Source: Lingula anatina
Lineage: Eukaryota > Brachiopoda > Lingulata > Lingulida > Lingulidae
Assembly: GCF_001039355.2 (NCBI RefSeq)
Contig: NW_019775404.1
Location: 79,188 to 143,187, forward strand
Length of the DNA stretch: 64,000 nucleotides
Direction: 5' to 3'
Shown: piece by piece, positions 50,640-63,720 of the stretch
Position numbering within the stretch: position 1 is the stretch's first letter
Layout of the letters: the number at the start of each line of letters is the position of its first letter
Translations under genes and position numbers: made by a program
The notes under the pieces: generated by a model
What the model was told of the DNA's origin: nothing
The model's database searches: none
What the model saw: only the letters and a program-made list of their open reading frames with translations

Positions 50640-53600
50640 TGTTCTTTTATTTATTTATTTTGCAGTTTTGCCATTTAGTTCAGAAGAGGATATGGTCTTT
50701 TTCATGGACAGTAATCAGAGTGCTATACGTGCTCTTGGTGGAGTTGTGTTCACCAATGTTGAAAATTCAAGCCTGCCACAAGCTATTCAATACAAAATTA
50801 GGCTCAACTCAACAGACCTCTTACCTGATGGCTCATACACAAGAAGAAATTGGCGTACAGACCGAGTTTTTACATTTAATATTGGTTCAAGACCTCGTGA
50901 CGGAACTAATGACCGTAAGTTGAAGGGAATAACATGTAAAAATATTATGGTTTATGCATTGCAGAGATATTATTAAGCTTTATAAAACCATATATAAAGA
51001 AAGATGACAAAATTACAATTTTATTTATTTTTTGACAATGATTTAAGTTAGGTTTTTATTCATAAAACATTTTCGAAATATATTTTAGCATACAAAGGAA
51101 AGGGTTTTCTTCAAATCCAACAAGCAGTAGACATGAGCATCATTCTAGAGCTGGATCCAACAGCAGATGTTGCAGATTATGCAGTTCATATCCAGCGGTT
51201 TCCATATCCCTCCTACTTTGTGGATGTATACGTGCTGATAGTGACTGGTAACCTGCCACTTTTTATGATCCTCAGCTTCCTGCTGTTTGCTTTGCAAATC
51301 CCAAAGCAAATAGTATATGAGAAGGAGAAGCGATTGAAGGTTAGTCTACATAATATACCTCCGATACCTCTGAGATCAAACCCTATGCCTGTTCCTGAAT
51401 TTTGACATTCTTTTCAAAAGAAATTGGTTGTATTGGTAACATGCACAGTAATCCTGAAAATGTTGATGAGTTTCAACTTTGCATGCTCATTATGCATTTA
51501 TGATTACAAGATGTATTAAAAGTATTAACTCTTTTTTTCCACAGGAGTATATGCGTATGATGGGGACAAGTAACTGGCTTTACTGGATGACATGGTTTCT
51601 CAAATGCTTCATATACATTTTGGTGGCTGTAGCAATAATGACTGTGCTGTTCAGTTTAAAAGTGAATAGCGGATTCAGCGTCTTGGGAAAGAGTGATGCT
51701 TCTGTTATGTTTATTTTCCTTCTGATCTATGGGGTTGCCACAATATCCTTTTGCTTTGTCTGCTGTGTGTTCTTTGACAATGGTGAGTAAAATGTTCAAT
51801 TTGATGAAAATAAAAACTTTTTGTTATTCTATGCTATTTCATTTTTTTTTAGTTCAAAATGTTATCAATATTCCTTGTGAGTTTTAAAACCATGTGCAAA
51901 ATTTTGTGCTGCTAAAGATATAAACAAGTATTACTTACAGTTGAAAATTTCCCAATCTGTCTTAAGGCATAGGCCAAGGCTATATCTCAGCTCTGCACAT
52001 TTTCTTTTTACCCTCTGCCAGTGTTCCATAGGTTGAATTAAGGTTTATACTAGAAATTATGATAAGTATGCTACATTTTTTTTTCATTACAGCTAATGCG
52101 GGGGCTGGTGTGTGTGGACTGCTCTATTTCCTGACCTATGTCCCATGGTTTTTTCTATCCAACCAGTATGAGAACATGACAAGGTTCCACAAGGTGATTG
52201 CTTGCCTGATTCCCAACCTGGCTCTTTCTCTGGGAACCTATGCTGTAGGACAACACATGTCAACAGGTAGGGTGTTAATGGGGTTAATGTGTGTATATTG
52301 CTGTATTGCAATAATTTTTCATTTATTACCATACTTTGTACATATAATCCACATCCCTGGCCGGTAGCCAGCGATTTCAAAGGGAGGGGGGTCTTTTTCT
52401 GAAAAAAGTGAACTTTTTACCATGAAACTTTTGTGTACATAGATCAAATTTTGCCCAGAGAGGACCTTTTCCTGGCAAAAAAGGCAGTTTGTTGGTAAAT
52501 CCCCCCCCCCCCCCCACCACCACCCCCCCCACCACCACCACCACCGAATCCCCTGCCTATGGGCTTGCAGCCAGTAATTGGATTATCCAACAGATGACAA
52601 CATACAATCATTCATTTAATTTGCAAACATATTACAATGACAGCTAGCTCTAAATGAATACCCTGCAGATTCAATAATTTTGTATACTCTTTGTTGACCT
52701 ATTCATACAGTAAATGCTTGCATACAGTATTGGATACAGACACACATGAGGCATGTTACAGGTTGTAAATGACTATGTATATAACTCCTTCATAAATATC
52801 TGGATATGTGCACGCAGAATAGCTACTGCTGCAGTAATGCTAGCTAACGGTGTACCTCAGCAGGAAAAGCATTATCACCTCTGCCTAGGCTTTTTTTCCC
52901 CTTTGTATTGTTAATTTGTTGGTTTAGTGCCTAACTCAAAATTTTCTGCACAGATTTTATAGTATTTTTGTGGTTTTTCATGGTTAACTCAGAATGAATT
53001 AGATTTTGGTGGTGATTCATTTCTCATTAGTTAATTAATTGATGATACTAATTGAGCTGCCTTGGCTGAGGTCTGTACTTTATGATTGCTATTCAAGTTG
53101 TCAAGTGAAAAGAAGTCATGTTATTGCATGTGTTGATAAAGTATGCTGTTTGCCTGTGCTGTATTTGAGGGTAAAGTATTAGAAAATCAATATTACTTTC
53201 ATGTTGGTATTAAATTATGAATTATTGATGACATTCATTTGAAAAAAAGTTGAGCTATAAACAATAACCAACAGATTATGAAAAAAGGTTGCCAAAACAT
53301 TTTTACCAAAGTGCATTCTCTGCTAAAATGAAATTTCCTCCACTTTTTTCCCTTTGACAACATATACTGTAAAAACAAATATAATGAATGGTATGCAAGC
53401 TCAGGTCTACTAGTATGTTGGCCAGAACCATCTTTGTTTAAGGGGCACTGCTGTTCATAACAAGTAGTTACATCCGTACTATACGGGAGAAAAGAATTCC
53501 ATTTTTTTCCTTTGTTATGTTACATCATTTGAACAANTCCAATAAGCGATTCATGATCCTTGTAGGTCTGATAATTGCAATACAAGGGAGTTATCTTATC

Positions 53601-56600
53601 AATCTCACGATAGAATAGATTAGTAACATACTGTACAGGCATATTGTTTCAAACTTTTTTTATGGTTGATGTCCATTGAAGAAAAGCTGTTGTAACAGCT
53701 ACATAGGATTTCCCCTGTATTTAATGCCGGGTAGTTCCTTGCAAAATATCAACTCATAAGAGTAACTTTAAAAAATGGTTGTATTATGTTATAAACTGCA
53801 TAGATGGTATGCTGCCTGGTTGTAAACCAACATTATATGTTAGCTAAATCATTTACTTGCTCTTTGGGAGAAAGGTATGAAAATGAAACAAACAGAAGCA
53901 ATTCAAGGCATATTGTACTTCTGTTTTTACTTCATCCCAACCTCCTTTTCTTGTTGTCCAGGTGAGGGAGTGCAGTGGTCCAACTTTAACAAGCCTGCTG
54001 TGGTAGATGATGACTTTTCCCTGGCGGATGCCATGTTTATGTTACTCTTTGATGCCGTGCTTGGTTTTCTACTTACCTGGTATGTGGAGGCAGTCAGACC
54101 TGGGAAGTATGGAGTGCCACAGCCATGGTATTTCTGCTGCACTGTAAGCCATTGACAGTTTTCTTCTATATATAGTTAATGCAGTCCTTTTCCCACAGGT
54201 CTTATCCAGAGGTTTTTTGAGTCATTGTAATTGTCTAATTTGACTGGAAAGAAATCTGTAAACAATCTTGAAGTTGAATTTTTGATGCACACACGTTTGA
54301 GTTCAAGAAGAAAAAAAAAGACAACAAAATATATATGCTTTTTACGTATTTGGTTGTTCTGTTTGCAGAGAAGCTATTGGTGCGGGGAGAAGGTGAGCGA
54401 TGATCATGATGAGGAACACCACACACAAGGAGTTGGTCAGGAACAAGAATTCTTTGAAGCTGATCCTGTAGGGTTTAATGCTGGCATTGAGGTCAAGGGT
54501 CTAAGAAAGGTACAACTTAGACACACTCTCATAATACTCATATTGTACCAAACATTTATTTTTACCATGCTTTGAAATCTGCACTTCATTAAAATTCCCT
54601 TTTTCTGTGTATCATTAAGCATGTGAATGGCACACATAATTTTCCCGCATTGTGGCTGCTACCTTAAGTTACAAATCAAAGAACCATGTTATTTTATCAG
54701 AATATGTGCACTTTCCTTTTTCCTTGTATTTCCAGACGTTTAAAGGAAAGAAAGTAGCAGTGGCTGGGATGTCTGTGACTATGTATGAGAACCAGGTGTT
54801 TGCTTTGCTGGGGCACAATGGTGCAGGGAAAACAACTACCATGTCCATGCTGACTGGTAAGAGAATTTCTCAATAAAGGGATGGCATTTTGAATGATTTA
54901 TTGTGCTTTTATCTAAGGCTCTATTCCCATAGGTTTTAGATCGATCTATCCCCGCGGGGAGTCTCACTAGATTACTTTCAGATAATCCGACTTAAATGTC
55001 TGTCCCGCCTACTACAAGCTGTAAGGAGGAAATTAACTTTCGTGTCCGCCCGGCTGACAGCTATTTAGCGTGAACCCCTAGGGAGTTAGGTCGATCTAAA
55101 GTAGGTCGATCTAATCTATGGAAATGGGGTGTAAGCTTTATTACCATTACATTTTAATGCACCAGTTATGAATGTCCAATTTATGATGATTTCAGGTTTC
55201 ATCCCCCCAAGCAAGGGCACAGCAGTCGTCAATGGTTATGACATAAGAAAAAGCATTTCAAAAGCTCGCGAGAGCCTTGGATTATGCCCTCAACATGATG
55301 TCTTGTTTGAAGCTCTGACAGTAGAAGAACACTTGGAATTTTATGTGCAGGTACAGTAAGATATTATTTGAATGTCATTAGAAATGGCATATTATTAACC
55401 TTGTTAAGTTATTTATTGATTTTGATTTTTTCAGTCTCAGTGTTAATATGAGAGCAGGAACAACCCTTCCTTCCAAATGTACTCTATTCTCTTTTTAACA
55501 CCTACCCATTCCCAAAATAACATTTGTCAAAAGAAGAAAGAAAAGAAAAGAAAGAAAAAAAGGAGCAGTGCTGCACTCTATAAATTTTTCTTGAATATTG
55601 GTCTTTTGAAGATGAAAGGTGTGACTGGGTCTGCTGTTAAAATGGAGGTTGACAAGACACTTGGCATCATGGGAATGCTAGACAAAAGGAAATCTTTCCC
55701 CTCAGGCCTGTCTGGAGGCATGAAGCGCAAGCTGTCTGTTGGCATAGCTCTAATTGGAGATTCCAAGGTAATTTATCTCTGTGGGGCCTTGTTAAGTAGC
55801 TGAATCATGAGTGTTCATTAGTAACAACATGTGGAGAGACAATACCATGGTAACTTGCTTATTGCCATGAATTCAAGATTGAAAATGGCAAGAGACAAAT
55901 TTGTTTTGCTGTATATCCACCTACGGAAATATTGTTACATACCATCATATTTCCTGTTATTGATTTTTATCTACTTGAGTTAATCTTTTTGTTTGTGCTC
56001 TTTCAAGGTTATTTATATGCATGTATGAGTAGCAACAGCTTTATGTTGAAGTTTCCAAAATGACTTTCCTCAGACTGAATAATCGATTAATGATGACGTT
56101 CTACCTTTTTCTCCAAGTTTAAGTTACTTATTTCTCATGATTACATCCGGTTATTAAGTACACAGCAGTGATTGATTTTATAGCAAACACCTGTGTCTAG
56201 CCATGTCACAGAAATGGAAGTCAGAGTAGAGGCTGTGCACATTTCCTATTATTACAGATAAATTCTATATCAAAATGAGTATTGTATCTTAGCTTAGTGG
56301 GATTGTTTTTGTGCAAAAATGAAGGTCAAGTTGAATTTGAAACATATATTATAAGAATTTCAGAAAACACATAAAACTTGAATGAAAAAAGAAAACCCTG
56401 AATTTAATAAATTTTCAGATTATAATGCTTGATGAGCCCACCTCTGGTATGGACCCCAGTGCCCGGCGCCAGACCTGGGACATCATCCAGGGGGCAAGAC
56501 AAGGCAGAACCATAGTCCTGACCACACACTATATGGAGGAGGCAGACCTGCTGGGAGACAGGATTGCCATCATGGCTGAGGGGGAGTTGAGGTGCTGTGG

Positions 56601-59600
56601 AAGCTCTCTCTTTCTCAAGAATAAATATGGTGAGCATAATATTTAAGATTGACTTGCATATGTAATACATGTATGATATGGCCAGTGTTTTCTCTGCATA
56701 GAGATAAACAAAGCCGGTGACCGTGAATTAACTTACCAGCCACCCCTTTGCAGTCCTGTGTGAAATAACATGTAATAAGGCATTTTTAATTCAATTGTTA
56801 AAGCTTTTCAGTTGAAATATTTTCTTCTTCAAAGAACAGATATAATTTTGATTTTTCATTACTTGTCACATCCAGAGGTGCTTGGTGTTTAATAGTACAG
56901 GAACACAAATACTTTAATGTAGGTACATAAATGGAGGCACAGCACTAAATGTTTGACTTGATCTTAGGAAGTTAAACATGGCTTGAGTTAAGATGTACAT
57001 ACAGTTTGTTTTAATTTTGTTTATACAAGATCACTATTCCTACTGAAAGATGTGTCATTTGTAAAGTAGAACACAATGCAATAATAACAGTGTTCACTCT
57101 TACTTTAACAGGGGCTGGTTTTCACATGGTATTGGTGAAAGAACAGGCATGTAATATAGATGCAGTGACCCAGATGATCCAGGGCCATGTGCCTTCCTCC
57201 ACCTTGGAGACTGACATAGGTGCTGAGCTGTCTTATGTCCTGCCCAGGGAAGAAATATGTCGTTTTGAAGGCTTGTTTGCTGACCTGGAGGTGAGGCACA
57301 AGGACTTGGGGGTGTCCAGCTTTGGTGTGTCTCTCACAACCATGGAGGAGGTGTTTCTCAAGTAAGGGCTTCAAAATATCTTAGTAAACTGAGGTTGGGA
57401 GTAAGGTACAAATAGGGGACCAGGTTTTATGTTTTTGGTGTCATTTTGTTATTAAACATTGATGGGGATTACTGTAAATTAATTGTGTAGTCTTGGAAAC
57501 ATTTGGTATTCTACACAAACACATAACCAGATCACTTGAGTAAAACTCCAATAAAAAGATATTCATCATGCTTCTATTTCCTATTCATACTTTATACAGA
57601 GTCGGCGAAGGTATTGATGTGAATGAAGAACTAGTCAAGAGCCCCTCAAGAAAACTGAGTGTGCGCAAACCAGCTGTTGGATATGCCAGTCTGGAGGAAG
57701 AACAGGACGGCAACAGTGGTGTTATCATGGTGAAGAGCAATGGTGATATCCCTCTACAGGAAGTCGGGGGAGTGACCAAAGGACCAGGTACAATGTGAAC
57801 AAGTAGATTAAAATATAAATTGTTAGCATTTGTTGTCAGTTTAAATTTGCTATTAACTGAAATTTTTATATAGTATAGATTTATATTTTGAACAATACCA
57901 ACAAAATGTTATTGCAGAGAAAAAAATAATGAATTTTTAATTACCCAAGCATGTAAATTAAATCACTAACATTTGCTTATACATTTACCTACATGTGTAG
58001 AGACATTTTATTGTGGTATAATTTTTTCCAGCATTTAATGTTGACTTAAAGAAAAACTCTGGCCTAAAACTCCACCTCCAGCAGCTGTATGCCATGCTCG
58101 TGAAGAGAGCTCTGCACACCTGGCGCAACAGAGTGGTGACACTGGCGCAGTTACTGGTGCCAGCCATTTTCACCATGCTGGCACTGGCGCTGGACCTGAT
58201 CCCCGCCAGCACACAGAGTGACTACCCAGCCCTCAAGATGAATACTGAGATGTTTGGCAGTGATCCCAATTATATTGCCGCAGGGTACCAGCCAGGGGAC
58301 GTGGTGCTGAGCAACATAAGCCAGAAATATGGTCTGAATATGCCAAGCAATACACAAGTTCAGGATGTCAATGCTGCCTCTGCTAATGGTTCTGGTGATG
58401 TGGAAAGTTACCTACTTCAAGAAGCTGATAGACTTGGTATTGCAAACTACAACAAGTATTTCATTGCAGCAGCCTCCTTTGATACCAATACCTCATCAGC
58501 AGTGAAGGAAATCATAGCTCATAGCAATGGACAGCCTCTACATAACTCTCCTATAGCTGTAAACCTGGTCACCAATACCCTATTGAGATATTTTGTCAAT
58601 GAGTCCTTCAGCATTGAAGTCACTAACCACCCATTGCCCTTTCCCTCCGATTTCAAGAGAGAGTTGCAGAGCAACTCCAGCATGTTGTTTGGCTTCTTGA
58701 TCCAGCTGTGCATACTGTTTGGGATGTCCTACCTGGCCAGCAGTTTTGTGGTGTTCCTGGTCAGGGAGAGGGACAACAATGCCAAGCACCTGCAGATAGT
58801 CAGCGGAGGACGCCTTGTGACATTTTGGTTGTCCACCTTCATTTGGGATCTCATCAATTACGCAATTGTGTTTGCACTGATTATCATAGTATTTGCTGCA
58901 TTCCAACCAGAGGCATACTCACAGGGTGGACGTCTGGGCTTTGTTGCTCTCTTGTTGCTACTGTTTCCATTTGGCATGCTACCATTAATGTATTTATTGT
59001 CATTCTTCTTCAAGACGCCAGTGACTGCTTCAACTCTGTTGACCTTTACCAACATTCTTTTAGGTATTGACATTTTGTTGGTTTTTATGCATTGATGTTT
59101 ATAATGTATTTTGAATTTTAATATGATTTAATATTGATTTTTCTTTAGTGAACAAATGTTTGTTGATAGACAAAACTTTAAACTGTCTTCTACGCTGTTC
59201 TTATCATTTTTAGAATCTGTGAATTAATATTCCTTTGATGTCCTAATGTGTTCTTCCAGTGTCTCTAGGTTTTGGTATTTATTTGTACGGGTCATGAAGT
59301 AGCCATTATCATATTTTTTTACCCCAAACTTATCTCAGGTCTAACTGCCACGCTGACAGTGTACCTCCTGGACGCCCTCCATGACCCAGATACCAACACT
59401 AACACCAGGCCTATAGCTGTTGTCCTGGATTGGATATTCATTGTCCTGGCTCCAAACTATAACCTGGGCAAGGGCCTGCAGGACATGTATAATAATTACC
59501 AGAACATCAAACTGTGCACAGACAGCAAGGTACAGGATTTGTGTGACCTCGGAATTGGTAATCCTTGTTGCAAAGGTAATTAAGGCACCAGGTGTTCTAA

Positions 59601-62600
59601 AATTTCTGAGAGTGAGGTATTGTGTTATGAAATAAGTGACATAAATTAAGTAAATGTATATGCATGTATATGTAATGTTTATAATGAGCTCTCTTATTTA
59701 TCTTCAGTGTATTTATTACTTCAGTGTGCTAAATTAAGGATATTAAGGTATTTGGTGTTTTTGATAAAAGTAAAGGTTGGATCTGTAGACTGATATCAGC
59801 TATTTAGCGTGAACCCCCTTGCTTGATATAAAGCAAGATATGCCTTCATGGGTCTGTTCGATCCTGAAATGATCTCACGTCCCTGGTGATCATATGACCC
59901 AAGCAATGGCCTATTTGGGGATCATCCCCAACTACTAAATGAATGTTTTCATCAAAAAGTATCCCAGGGGAGGTACAGCTATTCTGATTACATATTATAC
60001 GCATTTTATTTTTCTAGATAACTGTGGAGACAATTGTTTGAAGTATGAAGAGAACTACCTTGCGTGGCCTGCCCCTGGAATCGGGCGTATGGTGATATTC
60101 CTGGTGGTACAGTGGGTATTCTACTTCCTCATCCTGGCCCTGCTGGAGTCTGAGATCATCAGTAACACTGTATACAGAAGGCAGTCAGCCCGGGTGGCCA
60201 ATGGGGACCTGGGCCAGTCTGGGGAGGCTGTAGATCAGGATGTTTTAACAGAACAGGGGAGAGTTCAACAAGAAATAGCCTGTGAGAATGATGTTCTGGT
60301 GCTGAAGAAGTTGACCAAATATTATAAGAATATGCTAGCTGTTGACCATCTCAGTTTAGGGATACCAAAAGGTGTGTGGATATTTTATTGCTTCTTCATT
60401 GAAAATAGCAATAATTCCCATTGCAAATATAATAGTAATGTTTTAAAGCAGAAGTTTTAATTCAAGAAACAAAAACAGATTCTGAATTCAGCAAAATAGT
60501 TTTTGCTCATTTATACAAAAGATGTAGCATGGTAACAGGTAATTATATTTACATCTAGACTTAGTGAAAACACCTTACCCATTGCATGTTATAGTATAAC
60601 CACAACGAGATCTGACGGTTATTGCCCTTGACAGAATGGCCTTGTTTCCTTTATCTTAGACATCAGGCAACTTAGTATTAATGTCACTAAAGCAGAACTA
60701 AATTTGTCAAGCAGCTCTTTGCTCCTTGCATACATCAACCAAAAAGTCCAAACACAGATTCTGAAATGCTGTTGCAACATTTTATATATATTATCAGGTG
60801 AACTATTTGGGCTTCTGGGTGTGAATGGAGCAGGGAAGACCACTACCTTCAAGATGTTGACTGGGGACCTCCTCCCCTCCTCTGGCAATGCACTCGTAGG
60901 ACATTATGGAATAAGGGACCAGGCTGATAAGGTAAGGGTGCTTTCTGATATTTGAACTATACCCCCTTTTCCCACATGCAATGGACTGCACTCAGGGATC
61001 AGGTTGCATGTATACCAAATAACACTGGTCACAGATTCTGCCTTTTCTTCATATCAAAGGGCCATGTTAGCATCATTATCTTATCATTTTAGTTATATAA
61101 GGCTAGCACTGAATTCATGTATTCATAGAAAATGGCATGGTTCAAAATTAATCTGTTTTTAAGAAAGTGACACCATATAAATGCCTGCTTCAATATGTTT
61201 ATTTTTGTATTGTTCATTTCGTTGAATGTTTCCTTTTCTAGATAAGAAAACATTTTTGTTGCTTTTTGTTTAAGGTGAGACAGATGATAGGCTATTGTCC
61301 CCAGTTTGATGCCCTGATTGAACAGATGACAGCCAGGGAGCTGCTGGTATTCTTTGCTAGGCTCCGTGGTATTTCCTCAGCAGAAATCTCCAGGGTGGTA
61401 GATGACATCCTCAAAGCTCTGCTCATAGAGGAGCATGCAGACAAGCAGTGTGGAACTTACAGGTACTTGATTGTCTCTGTAGAATTTTACTAGGCTCATA
61501 CCCTGAGCTTCAGGTCAGCTTCTTCATTTTCAGGTCTACATATCAAGCTGGCATAAAACCTAAATTAAATCTATTGAATAAAATTGAGATAAGTTGGTCA
61601 TGTTTTAAACAGGAGCATGATCAAATTATTAGAGCACAGTATACTTTCCAGTACTAGTCTGAGGTTAAAAAAATCTGAATTGATTTACATCACAGGGCTA
61701 GCAAGGCATAATTGTGAAGGGTGAGAATGGCTGCAGGTGTTTAGTCTTAGTATTGCTGCTCTAAAAGAGGCAATAGACTATGAACAAACTACAATGTCCC
61801 CTAGGTGGCTCCAGTCTAAAGAAGTACTTGTAAATTTCTGTTTTGTCTTGTAGTGAATGGAAACAACCGCCATTATTAGTTGCATAGTTGTCAGCCAGAT
61901 TATCTGAGTTATGTGCAGTCAAGTCCTTGACTTTGACTCTATGCTAACTACTATGGATTTTGGTCAGGTATTTCTGGTGACACAGTGATGGCATGAGACC
62001 TTCAATCATTTTGTAGAAGAATATAAATCTGTGTGCTTTACATCTGACCTGTCACATAAAGGGGTTAGGCCTAGGTCCTTTGACATTTTGGAGGCACACC
62101 CCTGTTTTCTATCAGCATAATTGCCCGTTATGAAATGTGCTGCCTGTCTTTGAAATTCTTCAATTTTATCTGTACTGGTATCTTTCTGGTGAAAGGGATC
62201 CATTCAATTGTACACCTACTGTAGAGCGGATTAAGTATCAATAGGCTAGATCTGCAGTGAGGATCCAATTATGTTCTTGACCTGCACCTGAAATAAGATG
62301 TCAACAGGTTAAACACTCTTTTCCAGCGTGATGGGCGGCAGACCTTGGAAACTCTCTCCTCCATGCCCGCTGTCATAGTTTGTGTCTTTGTTATTGACTG
62401 TCTTCCCTCTTTTGACAATTCCCTCAGCATCTGTCACAATGTTTGTGTCTTTGTTATCAACTGTCTTACCTCTTTCTGCAATGCCCTCAGCATCTGTCAC
62501 AGCGTTTGTGTTTTTGATATTGGTTCTTTCCTCAATGCTGAGTTGTCACAAATGTCACCCTGTTCTTGTCTTTGGCGTCAGCAACTTCATGATCCAAGAG

Positions 62601-63720
62601 AACAGATGTATCAATGGTGTGGACATCAGGCTTGTATGTGTAGTTCCACTCTTTTATTTCCGCGTTGAGGTTGCGGCAGGCTTAAAATATTTTTGCACAG
62701 TTCTCATATTTTTTCATAATTTCTCAGCACTGTACTTGTAACATATATTGTACTATTTAGTGTAAGTTTCATTTACAGTAGATTTATATTGTGTAATTTC
62801 CCACAAGTGTATGTAAAATTTTACTTTTGTGAGATATTAAATCAAGTTTTATGTTTGTGTTTTAGTGGTGGTAACAAAAGAAAGCTGAGCACGGCCCTGG
62901 CTCTGATTGGTGACCCTCCTGTGGTGTTCCTGGATGAACCATCCACTGGCCTGGACCCAGCAGCCAGGAGGAAACTGTGGGATACACTGATGAAAGTGAG
63001 AGTGAGTGGTACCACCTTGGTACTCACATCACACAGGTCAGTCTGGTCACAGCCACAGGCACTTATAATCATGTTAAACTTTGAAAATTCTGAATGAAAG
63101 TTAACAATAGTATTGTCAGTTAAAAACAATTACAGTCATGTTCACAGGGTGTTTACATCTTAAAACTTACGATTCACTTGTCCCATTTTTAACCATGTTT
63201 TACCCAACCCTATGAAATTAAATATGATGAATTTTGACTGCAATTGATAACAGACTTATAAGAGGCAAGTCTCATCCACAGTTGTCTATCTGTTTATTAC
63301 AGCATGGAGGAATGCGAGGCCCTGTGCACACGTCTGGCCATCATGGTCAATGGGCAGTTCATGTGCCTGGGCAGTGTCCAGCACCTCAAGAACAGATTTG
63401 GCCAGGGGTTCACCTTGCTGGCTAAGATCCAAGCACCCCCTAGTGGAGGGCCTGTCAATGTAAACCCTTTCATGGAATTCGTCCAGAGCACGTTTCCTAC
63501 GTGTGAGTTGGAGGACGTCCACCAGGGTTACGTCCAGTATAATCTCCCCGACACCTCCCTTTCCTGGGCTTATCTGTTCGGTACAATGGAAAAAGCTAAA
63601 CCTGTGTATGGCATTGAGGATTATTCCATCAGCCAGACAACGTTGGAGCAGGTGTTTCTGAATTTTGCACGTAGGCAGAGGCAGCCCCATGAGAAGAAGC
63701 GAGGCTGCTGTTGTTTCTGA
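49948..63720 (+). CDS. ABCA3: ABCA3-type ABC lipid transporter, full length (20 exons, 1753 aa)
   Basis: A full ABCA exporter that, by family, moves phospholipids across membranes of lysosome-related organelles. The N-terminus ([20 protein letters not shown]) matches ABCA3 closely. TMD1 spans residues 1-500, with a large luminal loop and then helices from about 245 on. NBD1 has Walker [11 protein letters not shown] (575-584), Q-loop CPQHDVLFE, signature [10 protein letters not shown], Walker [14 protein letters not shown] and H-loop [12 protein letters not shown]2 lies mostly in one 1032-nt exon. NBD2 has [10 protein letters not shown] (1458-1467), [33 protein letters not shown] and [18 protein letters not shown]. 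All catalytic motifs are intact in both halves. Human ABCA3 is 1704 aa. The protein ends in a basic EKKRGCCCF, which human ABCA3 lacks. The start at 49948 is the first ATG of the long frame. Confidence 0.96.
50580..50640. repeat. (ATT)n microsatellite in ABCA3 intron 1
   Basis: About 20 att units with one interruption, directly before the acceptor at 50665; it gives a spurious tyrosine-rich open frame. Confidence 0.95.
52360..52565. repeat. Dispersed C-rich repeat, copy 2 (ABCA3 intron 5)
   Basis: The better copy of the family seen at 32425-32560. It starts near ctggccggtagccagcgatt and ends cctgcctatgggcttgcag, with a poly(C)/(ACC)n tract at 52501-52545. No open frame. Confidence 0.65.
54915..55135. 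mobile_element. MITE family A, copy 5 (ABCA3 intron 8)
   Basis: Starts ctaaggctctattcccatag and ends tatggaaatggggtgtaag. The interior is almost the same as copy 3 (tgtctgtcccgcctactacaag, gcgtgaacccctagggagtt). It sits between the exons for Walker A and the Q-loop of NBD1 without disturbing splice sites. Confidence 0.9.
59798..59820. repeat. Fragment of MITE family A
   Basis: Only cagctatttagcgtgaacccc of the element's right arm remains, in ABCA3 intron 15. Confidence 0.55.

Larger units (their letters stand above)
49948..63720 (+). other. ABCA3: ABCA3 exon map
   Basis: Coding exons: 49948-50359, 50666-50914, 51089-51339, 51545-51782, 52093-52266, 53962-54143, 54369-54509, 54736-54856, 55196-55350, 55612-55767, 56419-56629, 57112-57361, 57600-57787, 58032-59063, 59339-59575, 60018-60371, 60798-60931, 61275-61462, 62866-63036, 63303-63720. 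All are GT-AG and phases close, 5262 nt with stop. The weakest boundary is 55612 (acceptor tcttttgaag, poor consensus), placed by alignment to the ABCA3 protein. The longest intron (52267-53961) holds the C-rich dispersed repeat and the second n (53537). The intron between the NBD1 Walker A and Q-loop exons carries a family A MITE. Intron 18 (61463-62865) contains nothing I recognise. Confidence 0.9.

Noticed and set aside
50474-50923. 149-codon frame with long tyrosine/histidine run
   Set aside because: The run is the translated ATT microsatellite; the second half is ABCA3 exon 2 in the wrong frame.
58580-59073. Antisense and +1 frames of about 110-120 codons over the large ABCA3 exon
   Set aside because: Shadows of the true reading frame, which has clear ABCA family conservation.
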